The position numbers and the translations under genes were made by a program. The notes below the pieces were generated by a model. That model was not told the origin of the DNA. It ran no database searches and saw nothing but the letters and a program-made list of their open reading frames with translations. A stretch of DNA of 64,000 nucleotides. Source: Nesterenkonia halotolerans. Lineage in GTDB: Bacteria > Actinomycetota > Actinomycetes > Actinomycetales > Micrococcaceae. The stretch is taken from assembly GCF_014874065.1 (NCBI RefSeq), contig NZ_JADBEE010000001.1, positions 1,860,001 through 1,924,000 of the forward strand, in the 5' to 3' direction. Positions 50,751 through 60,135 of the stretch are shown here, piece by piece; the first letter of the stretch is position 1; each line of letters begins with the position of its first letter.

Positions 50751-51282
50751 GTTTCACGTGAAACGAGGCTCAGCAGTCTTGAGCTTCTGCGCGCCTCGGT
50801 TTCACGTGAAACAACGGGACCTGGACGGACGCTCGCGATCATCTTCGTGCCGGCCGCGAATCGGTGTCCAACTGTTCAGTCGGTACGTCAGCTCATCCAG
50901 GGTCGGCCAACACCAGAATTCGTCGGTGCTAGCCCGAGGACTGTTTCACGTGAAACGCCGACATGGCGGGCTCTGTTTCAGCGTGGTGTGCCTCTTCACG
51001 TGAAACTGCGGTGAGTTCGTATTCCATCCTGTGGATGAGTTCTCTGAGTGTGTCCGCTTGGCGGCCATGCACCCCTCGGCCTCTCCGGGACTCGCGATGC
51101 TCGCAATCGATCATGTCGAGCCGACCGCTATCGCGGCGCGGTTTCACGTGAAACCGAGGTTAGACCCGTCGGGTGGTGAGCTGAAGTTTCACGTGAAAAG
51201 CCTTGGTGACCTCTCCCTGGGCAGCAAGTGCGCCATGGGGCTTGCAGCGCATCACGAAATTGCCTCCCGTTTCACGTGAAAC
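50751..51282. promoter_or_regulatory. parS: parS cluster between parA and parB
   Basis: Five perfect GTTTCACGTGAAAC sites at 50751, 50799, 50943, 51141 and 51269 plus near matches at 50993 (TCTTCACGTGAAAC) and 51186 (GTTTCACGTGAAAA). The whole 680-base interval 50710-51391 otherwise shows no gene. ParB should load here and spread. Confidence 0.95.
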
Positions 51283-51391
51283 GTGCTTCTATCACTGTCG
51301 CTGGCATGATCACTGACAAAATCTCCGTAGAATGGGACCTACCGCGCTGAGCTCACGCGGGTTGAGGTCAATGTCTCTAGGAGGCCCCTGC

Positions 51392-52735
51392 ATGGCGGAA
51401 CGTAAACGGCGCGGTTTGGGACGGGGTCTAGGTGCGCTGATCAACAGTGATTCCCAAGATCAGGAGTACCAGCAGCAGAAGGAGGGCGCTGAGACTGCCT
51501 CGTTGGCCTCAGAGACTGAGAAGCAGACATCATCCGGTCCTGTTTCACGTGAAACTGCAGAAGGCCGATCGAGTGCTCCCCGTCCGATCGATGTGTTCTT
51601 TTCCGCGAAATCGGATCTCGAAGGGCCGTATGTAGCCCGCGATTCTACGGTCATCCAACGATCGGTGACGTCATCCCGACGACCAGGTGCCGGACAACGA
51701 GCGCCGATGCCGGACGTGCTCTCGCGCGGGGCTGCTAAGGCCGCTGAGCGGCAGGCTGCTCCGCAAAGTGGTGCCCAGGCGGTGGAGAACCAACCATCTT
51801 CGGTGAGCGGTGTTCCGGAGGCTCATGAAGGCGCTCATTCGGCGGTGGAATCCTCGGAATCCGTTGAGAAACTGGGACAGGACGGTGCGTGGACCAGCTC
51901 CGTTTCACGTGAAACCGGCGGATCGGTGGATGGCGCCGAATTCCGATCAATACCTGTGGATTCGATCGTGCCGAACCCACGCCAGCCGCGTCAGGAATTC
52001 GACGAAGAGCACATGGATGAGCTCATCCATTCGATCCGCGAGATCGGCATGCTGCAGCCGGTCGTTGTCCGGCCGGCGGGCGAGGGTCTCTACGAGCTGG
52101 TCATGGGAGAGCGACGCTGGCGTGCCTCGAAGGCTGCGAACCTCGAGACGGTTCCTGCGATCGTCAGAACGACCAAGGATGACGACCTTCTGCGGGACGC
52201 TCTCTTGGAGAACATCCACCGGTCTCAGCTGAACCCGTTGGAAGAGGCGGCGGCGTATCGGCAGCTCCTGGACGACTTCAACTGCACGCAGGATGAACTG
52301 GCGGAGCGCATCGGACGCTCCCGACCCCAGATCAGCAATACTTTGAGACTCATGAAGCTCCCTCCCGCGGTGCAGCGGCGAGTTGCTGCGGGTGTGCTCT
52401 CATCGGGACACGCCAGGGCGCTGCTCGGGTTGAAGTCACCGGAGCAGATGGAGCAGCTGGCTGGCCGGATCGTGGCTGAGGGACTCTCGGTGCGCGCGAC
52501 CGAAGAGGCGGTGACGCTTGCCCAGCGAGACCAGGGCTCATCAGAGGATTTGGGGCGCGAGTGGACGAAGAGCCCCCGGGTGCAACAACTCGAGGAGTTC
52601 TCTGATGCGCTGACGGATCGACTCGACACCCAGGTCAAGATCACCCTGGGAGCAAAGAAGGGCCGCATCGCGATTGACTTCGGCTCTATTGATGATCTGC
52701 ACCGGTTGATGGACATGATCGGCAGCCGAAGCTGA
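51392..52735 (+). CDS. parB: chromosome partitioning protein ParB (Spo0J)
   Basis: A 447-residue parS-binding CTPase clamp. The N-terminal [14 protein letters not shown] stimulates ParA. A long polar linker (about 20-185) precedes the CTP-binding domain ([28 protein letters not shown]), the helix-turn-helix ([20 protein letters not shown]) and a C-terminal dimer domain. ATG 51392 follows TAGGAGG; an earlier ATG at 51332 has no site. Two perfect parS sites lie inside the gene. Confidence 0.96.
   Translation: MAERKRRGLGRGLGALINSDSQDQEYQQQKEGAETASLASETEKQTSSGPVSRETAEGRSSAPRPIDVFFSAKSDLEGPYVARDSTVIQRSVTSSRRPGAGQRAPMPDVLSRGAAKAAERQAAPQSGAQAVENQPSSVSGVPEAHEGAHSAVESSESVEKLGQDGAWTSSVSRETGGSVDGAEFRSIPVDSIVPNPRQPRQEFDEEHMDELIHSIREIGMLQPVVVRPAGEGLYELVMGERRWRASKAANLETVPAIVRTTKDDDLLRDALLENIHRSQLNPLEEAAAYRQLLDDFNCTQDELAERIGRSRPQISNTLRLMKLPPAVQRRVAAGVLSSGHARALLGLKSPEQMEQLAGRIVAEGLSVRATEEAVTLAQRDQGSSEDLGREWTKSPRVQQLEEFSDALTDRLDTQVKITLGAKKGRIAIDFGSIDDLHRLMDMIGSRS
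51542..51555. promoter_or_regulatory. parS: parS site inside parB (first)
   Basis: Perfect GTTTCACGTGAAAC in the linker region, read as Val-Ser-Arg-Glu-Thr. Confidence 0.93.
51902..51915. promoter_or_regulatory. parS: parS site inside parB (second)
   Basis: Perfect GTTTCACGTGAAAC, again read as Val-Ser-Arg-Glu-Thr. Confidence 0.93.
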
Positions 52736-52736
52736 C

Positions 52737-52750
52737 GTTTCACGTGAAAC
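52737..52750. promoter_or_regulatory. parS: parS site just after the parB stop
   Basis: Perfect GTTTCACGTGAAAC, beginning one base after the stop codon and abutting the terminator. Confidence 0.93.
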
Positions 52751-52793
52751 AGAGCGGGCCCGGAACGATGATTCGTTCCGGGCCCGCTCTTTT
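52751..52793. terminator. bidirectional terminator between parB and trxA
   Basis: An 18-bp perfect stem (AGAGCGGGCCCGGAACGA, loop TGAT, complement) followed by TTT on the plus strand, between converging genes. Confidence 0.88.
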
Positions 52794-52819
52794 GCCGTCT
52801 AGACCGGCTTGTCAGCTGT

Positions 52820-53146
52820 TCAGCTCAGCAGGTCAGCGAACTCCTGCTCCAGAACCTGCTTCGGCTTGGCGCCGATGGAGGACTGGACGTGCTCGCCGTC
52901 CTTGAAGGCATAGACCGCTGGGATCGAGGTGATGCCGAACTTCGCAGCGGTCCCCGGGTTCTCATCCACGTTGACCTTCACCACCTGGATCTTCTCCGGG
53001 TTCTCCGCGGCGAGCTCTTCGAGGATGGGTGTCAGCATGCGGCAGGGACCGCACCACTCGGCCCAGAAGTCGACGAGCACGGGCTTGTCGGCCTGCAGGA
53101 CGTCCTGCTCGAAGCTGGCGTCAGTGACATTCTTGAGATCTGACAT
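52820..53146 (-). CDS. trxA: thioredoxin
   Basis: A 108-residue thioredoxin of normal length with the redox pair in WCGPC (31-35), VDFWAEWCGPCR and the cis-Pro loop TSIPA. It reduces protein disulfides. It lies 14 bases after trxB and is probably cotranscribed from the SigR-type promoter. Confidence 0.97.
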   Translation of the reverse strand: MSDLKNVTDASFEQDVLQADKPVLVDFWAEWCGPCRMLTPILEELAAENPEKIQVVKVNVDENPGTAAKFGITSIPAVYAFKDGEHVQSSIGAKPKQVLEQEFADLLS

Positions 53147-53160
53147 ATAGATCTCCTTCC

Positions 53161-54171
53161 TTAGAGAGGTACAGGGGCGTTATGGGTCTCATCAGCCGGG
53201 ACCTCTGCGGCGTCGGTAGGAACGTTGTCCGCCAGCCAGTGCTCCACATCGAGGGCCGCCACGCAGCCGGAGCCTGCGGCCGTGATGGCCTGGCGGTAGG
53301 TCGGGTCGAGCACATCACCGGCGGCAAAGACACCCGGCAGCGAGGTCCTTGAGCTGCGCCCATCGACCCAGGCTGTGCCGTCTTCGGTGAGTGTGATCTG
53401 GTCCTTGAAGAGAGCTGTTCGTGGGTCATGACCAATCGCCACGAACAGACCTGTCACGTCCAGAGCTGAAGGCTCTCCCGTGACGGTGTCGCGCAGGATC
53501 AGGCGGTTGACCTTCCCCTCTCCCTGGACCTCGGTCACCTCGGTGTTCCAGACGAACGAGATCTTCTCATTGGCCTTGGCACGGTCCACCATGATCTGCG
53601 AGGCACGGAGCTCCTCGCGGCGATGCAGCACGGTGACCTGAGAGGCGAACTTTGTCAGGAACAGCGCTTCCTCCATGGCAGAGTCACCGCCACCGACCAC
53701 GGCGATGTTCTGTTCGCGGAAGAAGAAGCCGTCGCAGGTCGCGCACCAGCTGACTCCGTGACCCGAGAGCTCCTTCTCCCCGGGGACACCGAGCTCGCGG
53801 TAGGCAGACCCGGTGGCCAGCACCACGGCGCGGGCATGCAAGACGTCCCCGGCACCCGTGGTGATCTGCTTGATAGGACGGTCCAGGATCAGCTCTGTGG
53901 CGTCCTCGTGACGAATGTCGGCGCCGAAGCGTCGCGCCTGCTGTTCCATGTTCATCATGAGATCCGGCCCCATGATGCCCTCGGGGAAGCCTGGAAAGTT
54001 CTCGACGTCCGTGGTGTTCATCAGCTCGCCGCCGGCGGTCACGGAGCCTGTCAGCACGATGGGATTCAGGTTCGCGCGGGCCATATAGACGGCTGCGGTG
54101 TAGCCCGCCGGGCCGGAGCCGACGATGACCACATCATGTACCTGGTCAGGGGTCTGTTCAGTCACAATCAC
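53161..54171 (-). CDS. trxB: thioredoxin reductase
   Basis: A 336-residue flavoenzyme with the FAD motif [15 protein letters not shown], active-site CATC (about residue 142) in [11 protein letters not shown], the NADPH motif [12 protein letters not shown] and the second FAD motif [16 protein letters not shown]. It reduces thioredoxin with NADPH. A GTG start at 54171 or at 54165 is possible; AAGGAC precedes both. Confidence 0.97.
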   Translation of the reverse strand: MIVTEQTPDQVHDVVIVGSGPAGYTAAVYMARANLNPIVLTGSVTAGGELMNTTDVENFPGFPEGIMGPDLMMNMEQQARRFGADIRHEDATELILDRPIKQITTGAGDVLHARAVVLATGSAYRELGVPGEKELSGHGVSWCATCDGFFFREQNIAVVGGGDSAMEEALFLTKFASQVTVLHRREELRASQIMVDRAKANEKISFVWNTEVTEVQGEGKVNRLILRDTVTGEPSALDVTGLFVAIGHDPRTALFKDQITLTEDGTAWVDGRSSRTSLPGVFAAGDVLDPTYRQAITAAGSGCVAALDVEHWLADNVPTDAAEVPADETHNAPVPL

Positions 54172-54207
54172 ATGTCCTTAGCAACGGTCGTGGTATCTGG
54201 AATATTG

Positions 54208-54233
54208 AACATCATCGATGTTCAACCTATTCC
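54208..54233 (-). promoter_or_regulatory. SigR/SigH-type promoter of trxBA
   Basis: Minus strand GGAAT (54229-54233), exactly 18 bases, GTT (54208-54210): the actinobacterial oxidative-stress sigma factor consensus. It overlaps the palindrome TTGAACAT-CATCG-ATGTTCAA (54205-54225, plus strand), which may be an additional operator. The trxBA operon is a known SigR target in Streptomyces. Confidence 0.75.
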
Positions 54234-54303
54234 TTCACCCGCCAGCCTACTGGAGCCATCCCTGTGCCCCCACTGGTGTCCCCGCCCTGCGGCGGGCAGG
54301 TCA

Positions 54304-56190
54304 TCAGTCGACGCTGATCTCGCTGAGCTCCACGCTGTAGGGCAGTCCCGCCTGATCCGGGGACTCCTGTGTGGGCAGCTCGGTGATGTTGATGATGATG
54401 TAGGACGCCTCAGTCTCGCCCTCGAGCTCGACGGTGGTCTCGTTCCAGTTCAAGGTGCCGGTACCCACTTCTTGGGCCCCGTCGAGGCTTGCTGTGTCAT
54501 TGGTCAGCACTTCGAAGCTTCCACCCGAGGACTCACCCTCCTGGGTGAGAGTCACGGCGGAGACTGTGGTGGGCTCTTCGAGCTCGGCAACGAGGGCCAC
54601 ATTGGAGCTGAAGCCCCCGAAGTCCTCCGTGGCGAAGGACAGGGTGACCCAGGAGGTGGAGGTATCGCCGTCGAAGAGATTGGGAAGCTGTCCATCGCGG
54701 TCCGCGATGAGATCCGGCGCGTCAGGCACGACGCGGGTGACACCGACGATGGCCGGCTCGGGACCAGTCTCCGCGCTGGGTGAGGCCTCCTCGCTCGGCG
54801 CGGCCTCTTCGGATTCAGCAGGCTCTTCGGACGGCTGTTCCTCAGCAGCGTCCTGCTCCTCCTCTGCAGGGGCGGAGGCGTCCTCGACTTCGCCTCCGCG
54901 CAGGCTCAAGAACATCACGACAGCGACCACCACGAGGACCGCCGCCAGCGCGACCGCGAGGATCCAGCGTCGTGGACCTGGTTTCTCATCGCGGAAGTCA
55001 GCATCGGGGGCCTCATCCTCATCGTCCCCCGAGCCGGGCCCTCCATGGGTGGATGCCGCATCGGCGGTGACGCTGGGAGATGCCTGCTGCTGCGATGCCC
55101 CCGGGTGCTGAGCTGCCGACTGGGGAGGCTGAAGTGCGGCTTCTTCTTCCAGGCTGGGAACCGGGCGGATCAATCCGGTGAAGGAGAGTGCATCGCGAAG
55201 GCGCGCCGGCGCGGTCTGAGGTCCGCCTCCTGCAGTGGGCGGGGTGGGCGGTGCATCAAAGTCGTCGACCGGTGAATCGGGCGGGTTGTCCACGACCTCT
55301 TCACCGTCCGGCAGGACCTCGTCGTCGCCGTGTGGGCTCGTTAGTGCATCGTCTGTGCCCCCGGCTGCGGACTCCCCGGTTCCGGACTGCTCGGATGCGG
55401 AGGGCTCGGCGACGGTGGAGGACGCCAGTGCGGCGGTGCCTGCCGCGGCAGCCCCGGCGGAGGCACTGCCAGTCCCACGGCGGAGGTCGGCCTCCCGCGG
55501 TGTGGCTGGTTGGGCCTCGAGGTGGGCCGAGAAGTCCTCGCCGGTGTCACCCGCGGCGTCTGCCGGGAGCACCTCCATGTCATGGCGCAGGAACGTGGCG
55601 GCCTCTTCGCGCGCCTGATCGACCTGCTCTGCAGCCATGGCGAGGGCCGCGGCATCGTTCTCAGAGTTCAGCCTGCGGTTCAACGAATCCGAGACCTTGT
55701 CGAGGAAGGCCGGGCGGCGCCGACGGAAGCGTCGCGCTGGATCCTCGGGGCGATCGGAGTCCCCGTGCAGGGCGGCGTAGTACTCGTCGTCGTCGTCGAA
55801 GGTCTCCGGCTCCATCACGCGGGACTGCCCGAAGAGCTCGGAGCCCAGGGAGTCGGTGAAGAAGGGCTCGACGTAGGGCGCGGAGTCCGGCACCACGAGG
55901 TCCAGGAGGTGATTGGGGTCCACCAGGGAGGAGATCAGATAGGTGCGCTCGTCGGCGAGGCCGAGATCGAGGACCTGCACGTCGGAGTCGCGCGCCCCGG
56001 TGGCGAGCTCGCGGGCTGAGGTCGCCACCTGCTTGGCATTGGACCGAGACGCCAACAGGATGCTGACATTGCGGTCCAGGACCTCGTCGCTCGCCTGGAA
56101 GACGATGTCCTGATCGGCAGACGTCACCACATGATGGGTGATGCGATAGCGCCCACCAACAACATCGCCGACGCCGAAAGGCTGCGCCAC
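54304..56190 (-). CDS. pseudokinase-like membrane protein with extracellular sugar-binding-like domain
   Basis: A 628-residue protein. Residues about 10-120 resemble a protein-kinase N-lobe (GDVVGGRYRITHHV, QASDEVLDRNVSILL), but the ATP-binding Lys and HRD/DFG motifs are absent. A long acidic, Ala/Pro/Ser-rich linker follows, then one helix (about 453-473, WILAVALAAVLVVVAVVMFL) and an extracellular domain (about 520-628) like the discoidin-type end of mycobacterial MviN (Rv3910). It follows murJ; in mycobacteria the MurJ transporter and pseudokinase are one protein and its phosphorylated form binds FhaA. GTG 56190 with AGGAGG upstream was chosen. Confidence 0.8.
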   Translation of the reverse strand: MAQPFGVGDVVGGRYRITHHVVTSADQDIVFQASDEVLDRNVSILLASRSNAKQVATSARELATGARDSDVQVLDLGLADERTYLISSLVDPNHLLDLVVPDSAPYVEPFFTDSLGSELFGQSRVMEPETFDDDDEYYAALHGDSDRPEDPARRFRRRRPAFLDKVSDSLNRRLNSENDAAALAMAAEQVDQAREEAATFLRHDMEVLPADAAGDTGEDFSAHLEAQPATPREADLRRGTGSASAGAAAAGTAALASSTVAEPSASEQSGTGESAAGGTDDALTSPHGDDEVLPDGEEVVDNPPDSPVDDFDAPPTPPTAGGGPQTAPARLRDALSFTGLIRPVPSLEEEAALQPPQSAAQHPGASQQQASPSVTADAASTHGGPGSGDDEDEAPDADFRDEKPGPRRWILAVALAAVLVVVAVVMFLSLRGGEVEDASAPAEEEQDAAEEQPSEEPAESEEAAPSEEASPSAETGPEPAIVGVTRVVPDAPDLIADRDGQLPNLFDGDTSTSWVTLSFATEDFGGFSSNVALVAELEEPTTVSAVTLTQEGESSGGSFEVLTNDTASLDGAQEVGTGTLNWNETTVELEGETEASYIIINITELPTQESPDQAGLPYSVELSEISVD

Positions 56191-56260
56191 AAGTCCTCCT
56201 GGGTCCGGGAAATATCCTGTCCGCTCATTGGAAGCGGTCAGGTTCACATCGGGGGCAAGC

Positions 56261-58015
56261 TTACCGGGCGAGCCTGGACAATGCAGGGATCCTCCGTGCC
56301 AGCGGCGCGATCGCCGCGGTGAACTCATCCACCTTCAGGGCGCGCAGCATCAGCACGTAGACCAGAGCCATCACCACCCCGACGACGGCGCAGCTCACCA
56401 CGGCGGTGAAGATCGACTCCCAGGCGAAGCCCCAGGAGTATCCGCCGAGCAGCCAGAGCGTTCCGGCCCCGGCGGCCCCCGCCACTGCCGCACACGCGCC
56501 CGAACGCAGATAGGCGCTGAGCACCGAGGCAAAGTCGAATCCGCCCCAGCGGCGGACCACCAGCAGGTGACAGATCAGGTACTGCAGGATGTGCAGGGCA
56601 GAGAAGAGCCCGATCACCAGGTAGGCGATGTCCTGCTCAGGGACGACAGTGGCCAGCCCATAGGCAGTGGTGAGACCCACGACGGCGATGATCGCGTAGA
56701 TCATCATGGGAGTCTTGGCGTCCTCGGCGGAGTAGAACACGCGCATCAGGTAGAAGCTGGCGGACCGGAAGGGCATGCCCAGGGCGAGCAGCACCAGGAG
56801 CTGGCCGATGGCCGCACCCGCCAGGTTCGCATCGGCAGCCGAGCCGGCGAAGATCCTTCCCAGCTGGCCTGCCAGAACCAGCACTGCCACCATGCAGAAC
56901 ATCACCGGTATCGCGAAGATCCGCAGTCCCTCGTTGATGATCTCCCGGGCGCGACCGTAGCGACCCAGGTCCATGGCGCGGGCGAGCTGGTTGAACAGCA
57001 CCGTCGCGATGGAGAGCACGAAGACCGAGTGCGGAAGGATGGCAATCAGTTCGGCGACATTGGCAGCAGTCTCACCGGGCACCGCAGAGCTGAGCTGCCC
57101 GAGATCCTGCCGGGCCGCCGTCGCCCCCGAGATCAGGCGCATATAGGCCAGATTCGCGAGGTTGCCGATCAGCATGGTGACCAGCGTCCACCCGGCGATC
57201 TTGCCGGTGGAGGCCAGGCCCATCCCCTTGAGCCCGAACTTCGGGCGCAGCCGCAGGCCCAGCCGAGACAGCGGCCAGAGCAGCAGCGCCGCCTGGGCGA
57301 TGATGCCCACGGTGTGTCCGGCGGCGAGCCAGATGGTCTGCTGTGCGGTCCACTCCGTGAGTTGGTTATCGTCGGAAGAGTATTGCCCGAAGGTGATGAT
57401 GAAGCTGATGATCACGCCGATGGCGATCACGTTGTTGAGCACCGGAGCCCACATGTACCAGCCGAAACGGGCGTTGGCATTGAGCACCTGCCCGGTCACC
57501 GCATAGAGCCCGTAGAAGAAGATCTGCGGCAGCGTCCACACCGCGAAGGCGGTGCCCAGGGCGAGCATCGGTTCGGTCCACCCCCGGGTGAGGGTGGCGA
57601 TGATCGGGTAGGCCGCCAGGGTGATCAGCACCGCAAAGGCGGCCAGCACCACGATGGTCAGGGTCAGGAGACGAGAGGTGTAGTCCGCACCGCGGTCCGG
57701 TCGCCGCGCAGCCTTGATCAGCTGCGGGACCAGGACCACGTTGAACATGCCGCCTGCGAGCAGGAGGTAGACGACGTTGGGGATCGTGTTGGACTTCTCG
57801 AAGATGTCAGCCACGAGCGTGGTGTTGCCGATCGCCACGGCCAGCAGGGCGGTGCGGACGAATCCCAGCACTCGCGAGACCAGGGTGCCGGCCGCCATGA
57901 TCGCACTGGCCCGCGCCAGCCCCTGTGCCGGGAGGTGGCTCTGATCGCTGGTGGGTCCCTCGGGCGGAGGTGGCGGCGGTCCGGTGTCGGTCTGCTGCGG
58001 GGAAGTAGCTGTCAT
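56261..58015 (-). CDS. murJ: lipid II flippase MurJ (MviN)
   Basis: A 584-residue transporter with about 14 membrane helices, starting after a 40-residue Pro-rich tail with ASAIMAAGTLVSRVLGFVRTA. Segments VYLLLAGGMFNVVLVPQLIKA and GRYGRAREIINEGLRI fit MurJ. It flips lipid II for the wall enzymes of the 12-24 kb cluster. The pseudokinase gene follows 70 bases later. Confidence 0.95.
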   Translation of the reverse strand: MTATSPQQTDTGPPPPPPEGPTSDQSHLPAQGLARASAIMAAGTLVSRVLGFVRTALLAVAIGNTTLVADIFEKSNTIPNVVYLLLAGGMFNVVLVPQLIKAARRPDRGADYTSRLLTLTIVVLAAFAVLITLAAYPIIATLTRGWTEPMLALGTAFAVWTLPQIFFYGLYAVTGQVLNANARFGWYMWAPVLNNVIAIGVIISFIITFGQYSSDDNQLTEWTAQQTIWLAAGHTVGIIAQAALLLWPLSRLGLRLRPKFGLKGMGLASTGKIAGWTLVTMLIGNLANLAYMRLISGATAARQDLGQLSSAVPGETAANVAELIAILPHSVFVLSIATVLFNQLARAMDLGRYGRAREIINEGLRIFAIPVMFCMVAVLVLAGQLGRIFAGSAADANLAGAAIGQLLVLLALGMPFRSASFYLMRVFYSAEDAKTPMMIYAIIAVVGLTTAYGLATVVPEQDIAYLVIGLFSALHILQYLICHLLVVRRWGGFDFASVLSAYLRSGACAAVAGAAGAGTLWLLGGYSWGFAWESIFTAVVSCAVVGVVMALVYVLMLRALKVDEFTAAIAPLARRIPALSRLAR

Positions 58016-58079
58016 CGTCAGTGGACTATAGCCCAGTCACCCCGGGATCTGCCGCGTCAGGCAGGGGCAGGTGGGTGGC

Positions 58080-58634
58080 TCAGCTCGACTGCACCGTCTC
58101 ATCGATGACTTGTCGGGCCAGCGCCACGATGCGCCGCTCATTGGGGAAGGAGAGCGTGCGGTCCAGGTCGTCCATGTTGACCCAGGCGACGTCCACGGCC
58201 TCATGATCTGGATCGTTCTCGATGCTCAGCTCTCCGCCCACCGCCTCCATGAGGTAGTGGTGCACGGTCTTGTGGACCCGGTGGGTGGGGACGGTGAACC
58301 AGTATTCGATGCTGCCCAGCGATGTCAGGATGGCACCCTCGACCCCAGTCTCCTCGGCCACCTCACGCAGCGCCGCCTGCTCGTGGGTCTCCACGCCTTC
58401 CGGGTGACCCTTGGGCAGGCACCACTCCAGCCGACCGCCGCGGTTGTAGCGGGCGATGATCGCCACATCGAATCCGGTGGCCGCTGGGCGGATGATGACC
58501 CCGCCGGCGCTGACCTCTTCGACCGTGGGAAGGCTTCCCTGCTGCCGGGAGGACTGCCGGTTCGGCAGTCGACGTGCGCCCATTGACACTGTCAATGGGG
58601 TGCGCCGTTCACCACCGCTCTCCGGTCTGTTCAT
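58080..58634 (-). CDS. NUDIX hydrolase
   Basis: A 184-residue protein with a complete Nudix box, GHPEGVETHEQAALREVAEE followed by TGVE, and the preceding EVSAGGVIIRP strand. The start is uncertain: ATG 58634 (MNRPESGG) is given; ATG 58583 would be shorter. A TAGAGT ten bases ahead of 58634 could be a -10 box of a leaderless transcript. It is divergent from the CCA-adding enzyme. The conserved murJ-Nudix-pcnB neighbourhood suggests nucleotide clean-up or RNA-related roles; the substrate is unknown. Confidence 0.9.
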   Translation of the reverse strand: MNRPESGGERRTPLTVSMGARRLPNRQSSRQQGSLPTVEEVSAGGVIIRPAATGFDVAIIARYNRGGRLEWCLPKGHPEGVETHEQAALREVAEETGVEGAILTSLGSIEYWFTVPTHRVHKTVHHYLMEAVGGELSIENDPDHEAVDVAWVNMDDLDRTLSFPNERRIVALARQVIDETVQSS

Positions 58635-58710
58635 ACAGAACACTCTAATGGGAGTGCCGGTCTGAGCACGGCGGGCCCGGCCTGCGGGCGTATGGGACAC
58701 TGTTTTCGCT

Positions 58711-60135
58711 ATGCCTTACCTCCCCTCTGGTTTCCCTGACGGCGCCTGGCTGCCGGACGTCGTCGTCGAACTCGGCGAACTCTTCGCCGCGCGCGGATTC
58801 GAGCTCTCACTGGTCGGCGGTCCGGTGCGAGACCTCTTCCTCGGTCGCACCTCGCCGGACCTGGACTTCACCACCGACGCGACCCCGGACCAGATCATCG
58901 CCACCGTGTCGGGATGGGCCGAGGCCCATTGGGACATCGGGCGCGATTTCGGCACCATCGGGCTGCGCAAGGGCCAGGACACCATCGAAGTCACGACCTA
59001 TCGTGCCGAGGCCTATGACCCGACCTCCCGCAAGCCACAGGTCAACTTCGGGACCGACCTGGGTGAGGATCTCGTCCGGCGAGACTTCACTGTCAATGCC
59101 ATGGCGCTGAAGCTGCCGAGCTTCGAACTCGTCGATCCGCATTCGGGCGTGTCGGATCTGCACCAGCGTGTGCTGCGCACCCCGGCCACCCCTCAGGAGT
59201 CCTTCTCGGACGACCCGCTGCGAATGATGCGCGCTGCCCGCTTCACCTCACAGCTGGGCATGGAAGTGGCCCCTGAGGTGCGTGAAGCCATGATTGAGAT
59301 GGCTGCCCGCGTGGAGATCGTCTCCGCCGAGCGGGTGCGCGAGGAGCTGGTGAAGCTGATCTGCGGGGTCCACCCGAGCGCCGGGATCGATCTGTTGGTG
59401 GAGTCAGGCCTCGCGGAGATCATGCTTCCCGAGGTGCCCGCACTGAAGCTCACCGATGACGAGCACCACCGGCACAAGGACGTCTACCAGCATTCGCTCA
59501 AGGTGCTCGAACAGGCCTGTTCATTGGAGACCGACGACGACGGCCCGGTGCCCGGTCCCGACTTCGTGCTGCGCTTCGCGGCGCTGATGCACGACGTCGG
59601 CAAGCCCAAGACCCGCCGCTTCGAGCCGGGCGGCGGGGTCAGCTTCCGGCATCACGACGTGGTGGGCGCGAAGCAGACCCGGCGTCGCATGCAGGCGCTG
59701 AAGTTCGACAAGGCCAGCATCACCGCCGTCTGCCTCCTGGTGGAGCTGCATATGCGCTTCTATGGCTACGGCGACCAGGGGTGGAGTGATTCGGCCGTGC
59801 GGCGCTACGTCACCGACGCCGGGGATCAGCTCCAGCGGCTGCACCGGCTGACCCGCTCGGATGTCACCACCAGGAACCGCAAGAAGGCGGCGCGCCTGGA
59901 CCACGCCTACGACGATCTCGAAGCTCGGATCGCTGAGCTTGCCGAGCGGGAGGAGCTGGACCGGATCCGTCCGCACCTGGACGGTGAACAGATCATGCAG
60001 GTGCTGGGGATCGCGCCGGGGCCGGAGGTGGGCCAGGCCTACAGGTTCCTGCTCGAGCACCGCATGGAACATGGTCCGGTGCCGCAGGAGCAGGCAGTGC
60101 AGATCCTCAAGGAATGGTCCGCGGCCCAGCAGTAG
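58711..60135 (+). CDS. pcnB: CCA tRNA nucleotidyltransferase
   Basis: A 474-residue class II tRNA-terminal enzyme. Head: LVGGPVRDLFLGRTSPDLDF with the catalytic Asp pair; RRDFTVNAMAL; FSDDPLRMMRAARF. An HD domain follows (HHRHKDVYQHSLKVLEQ, ALMHDVGKPKTR), as usual in actinobacteria. It adds or repairs the CCA end, consistent with the tRNA genes here lacking encoded CCA. Its end overlaps the convergent glycosyltransferase by 29 bases. Confidence 0.96.
   Translation: MPYLPSGFPDGAWLPDVVVELGELFAARGFELSLVGGPVRDLFLGRTSPDLDFTTDATPDQIIATVSGWAEAHWDIGRDFGTIGLRKGQDTIEVTTYRAEAYDPTSRKPQVNFGTDLGEDLVRRDFTVNAMALKLPSFELVDPHSGVSDLHQRVLRTPATPQESFSDDPLRMMRAARFTSQLGMEVAPEVREAMIEMAARVEIVSAERVREELVKLICGVHPSAGIDLLVESGLAEIMLPEVPALKLTDDEHHRHKDVYQHSLKVLEQACSLETDDDGPVPGPDFVLRFAALMHDVGKPKTRRFEPGGGVSFRHHDVVGAKQTRRRMQALKFDKASITAVCLLVELHMRFYGYGDQGWSDSAVRRYVTDAGDQLQRLHRLTRSDVTTRNRKKAARLDHAYDDLEARIAELAEREELDRIRPHLDGEQIMQVLGIAPGPEVGQAYRFLLEHRMEHGPVPQEQAVQILKEWSAAQQ

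Noticed and set aside
50710..51391. Short open frames between parA and parB
   Set aside because: They are built from parS palindromes, lack ribosome sites and encode no recognisable protein.
56228..58108. 626-codon plus-strand frame opposite murJ
   Set aside because: Gln/His/Gly-rich antisense shadow; murJ is clearly the real gene.
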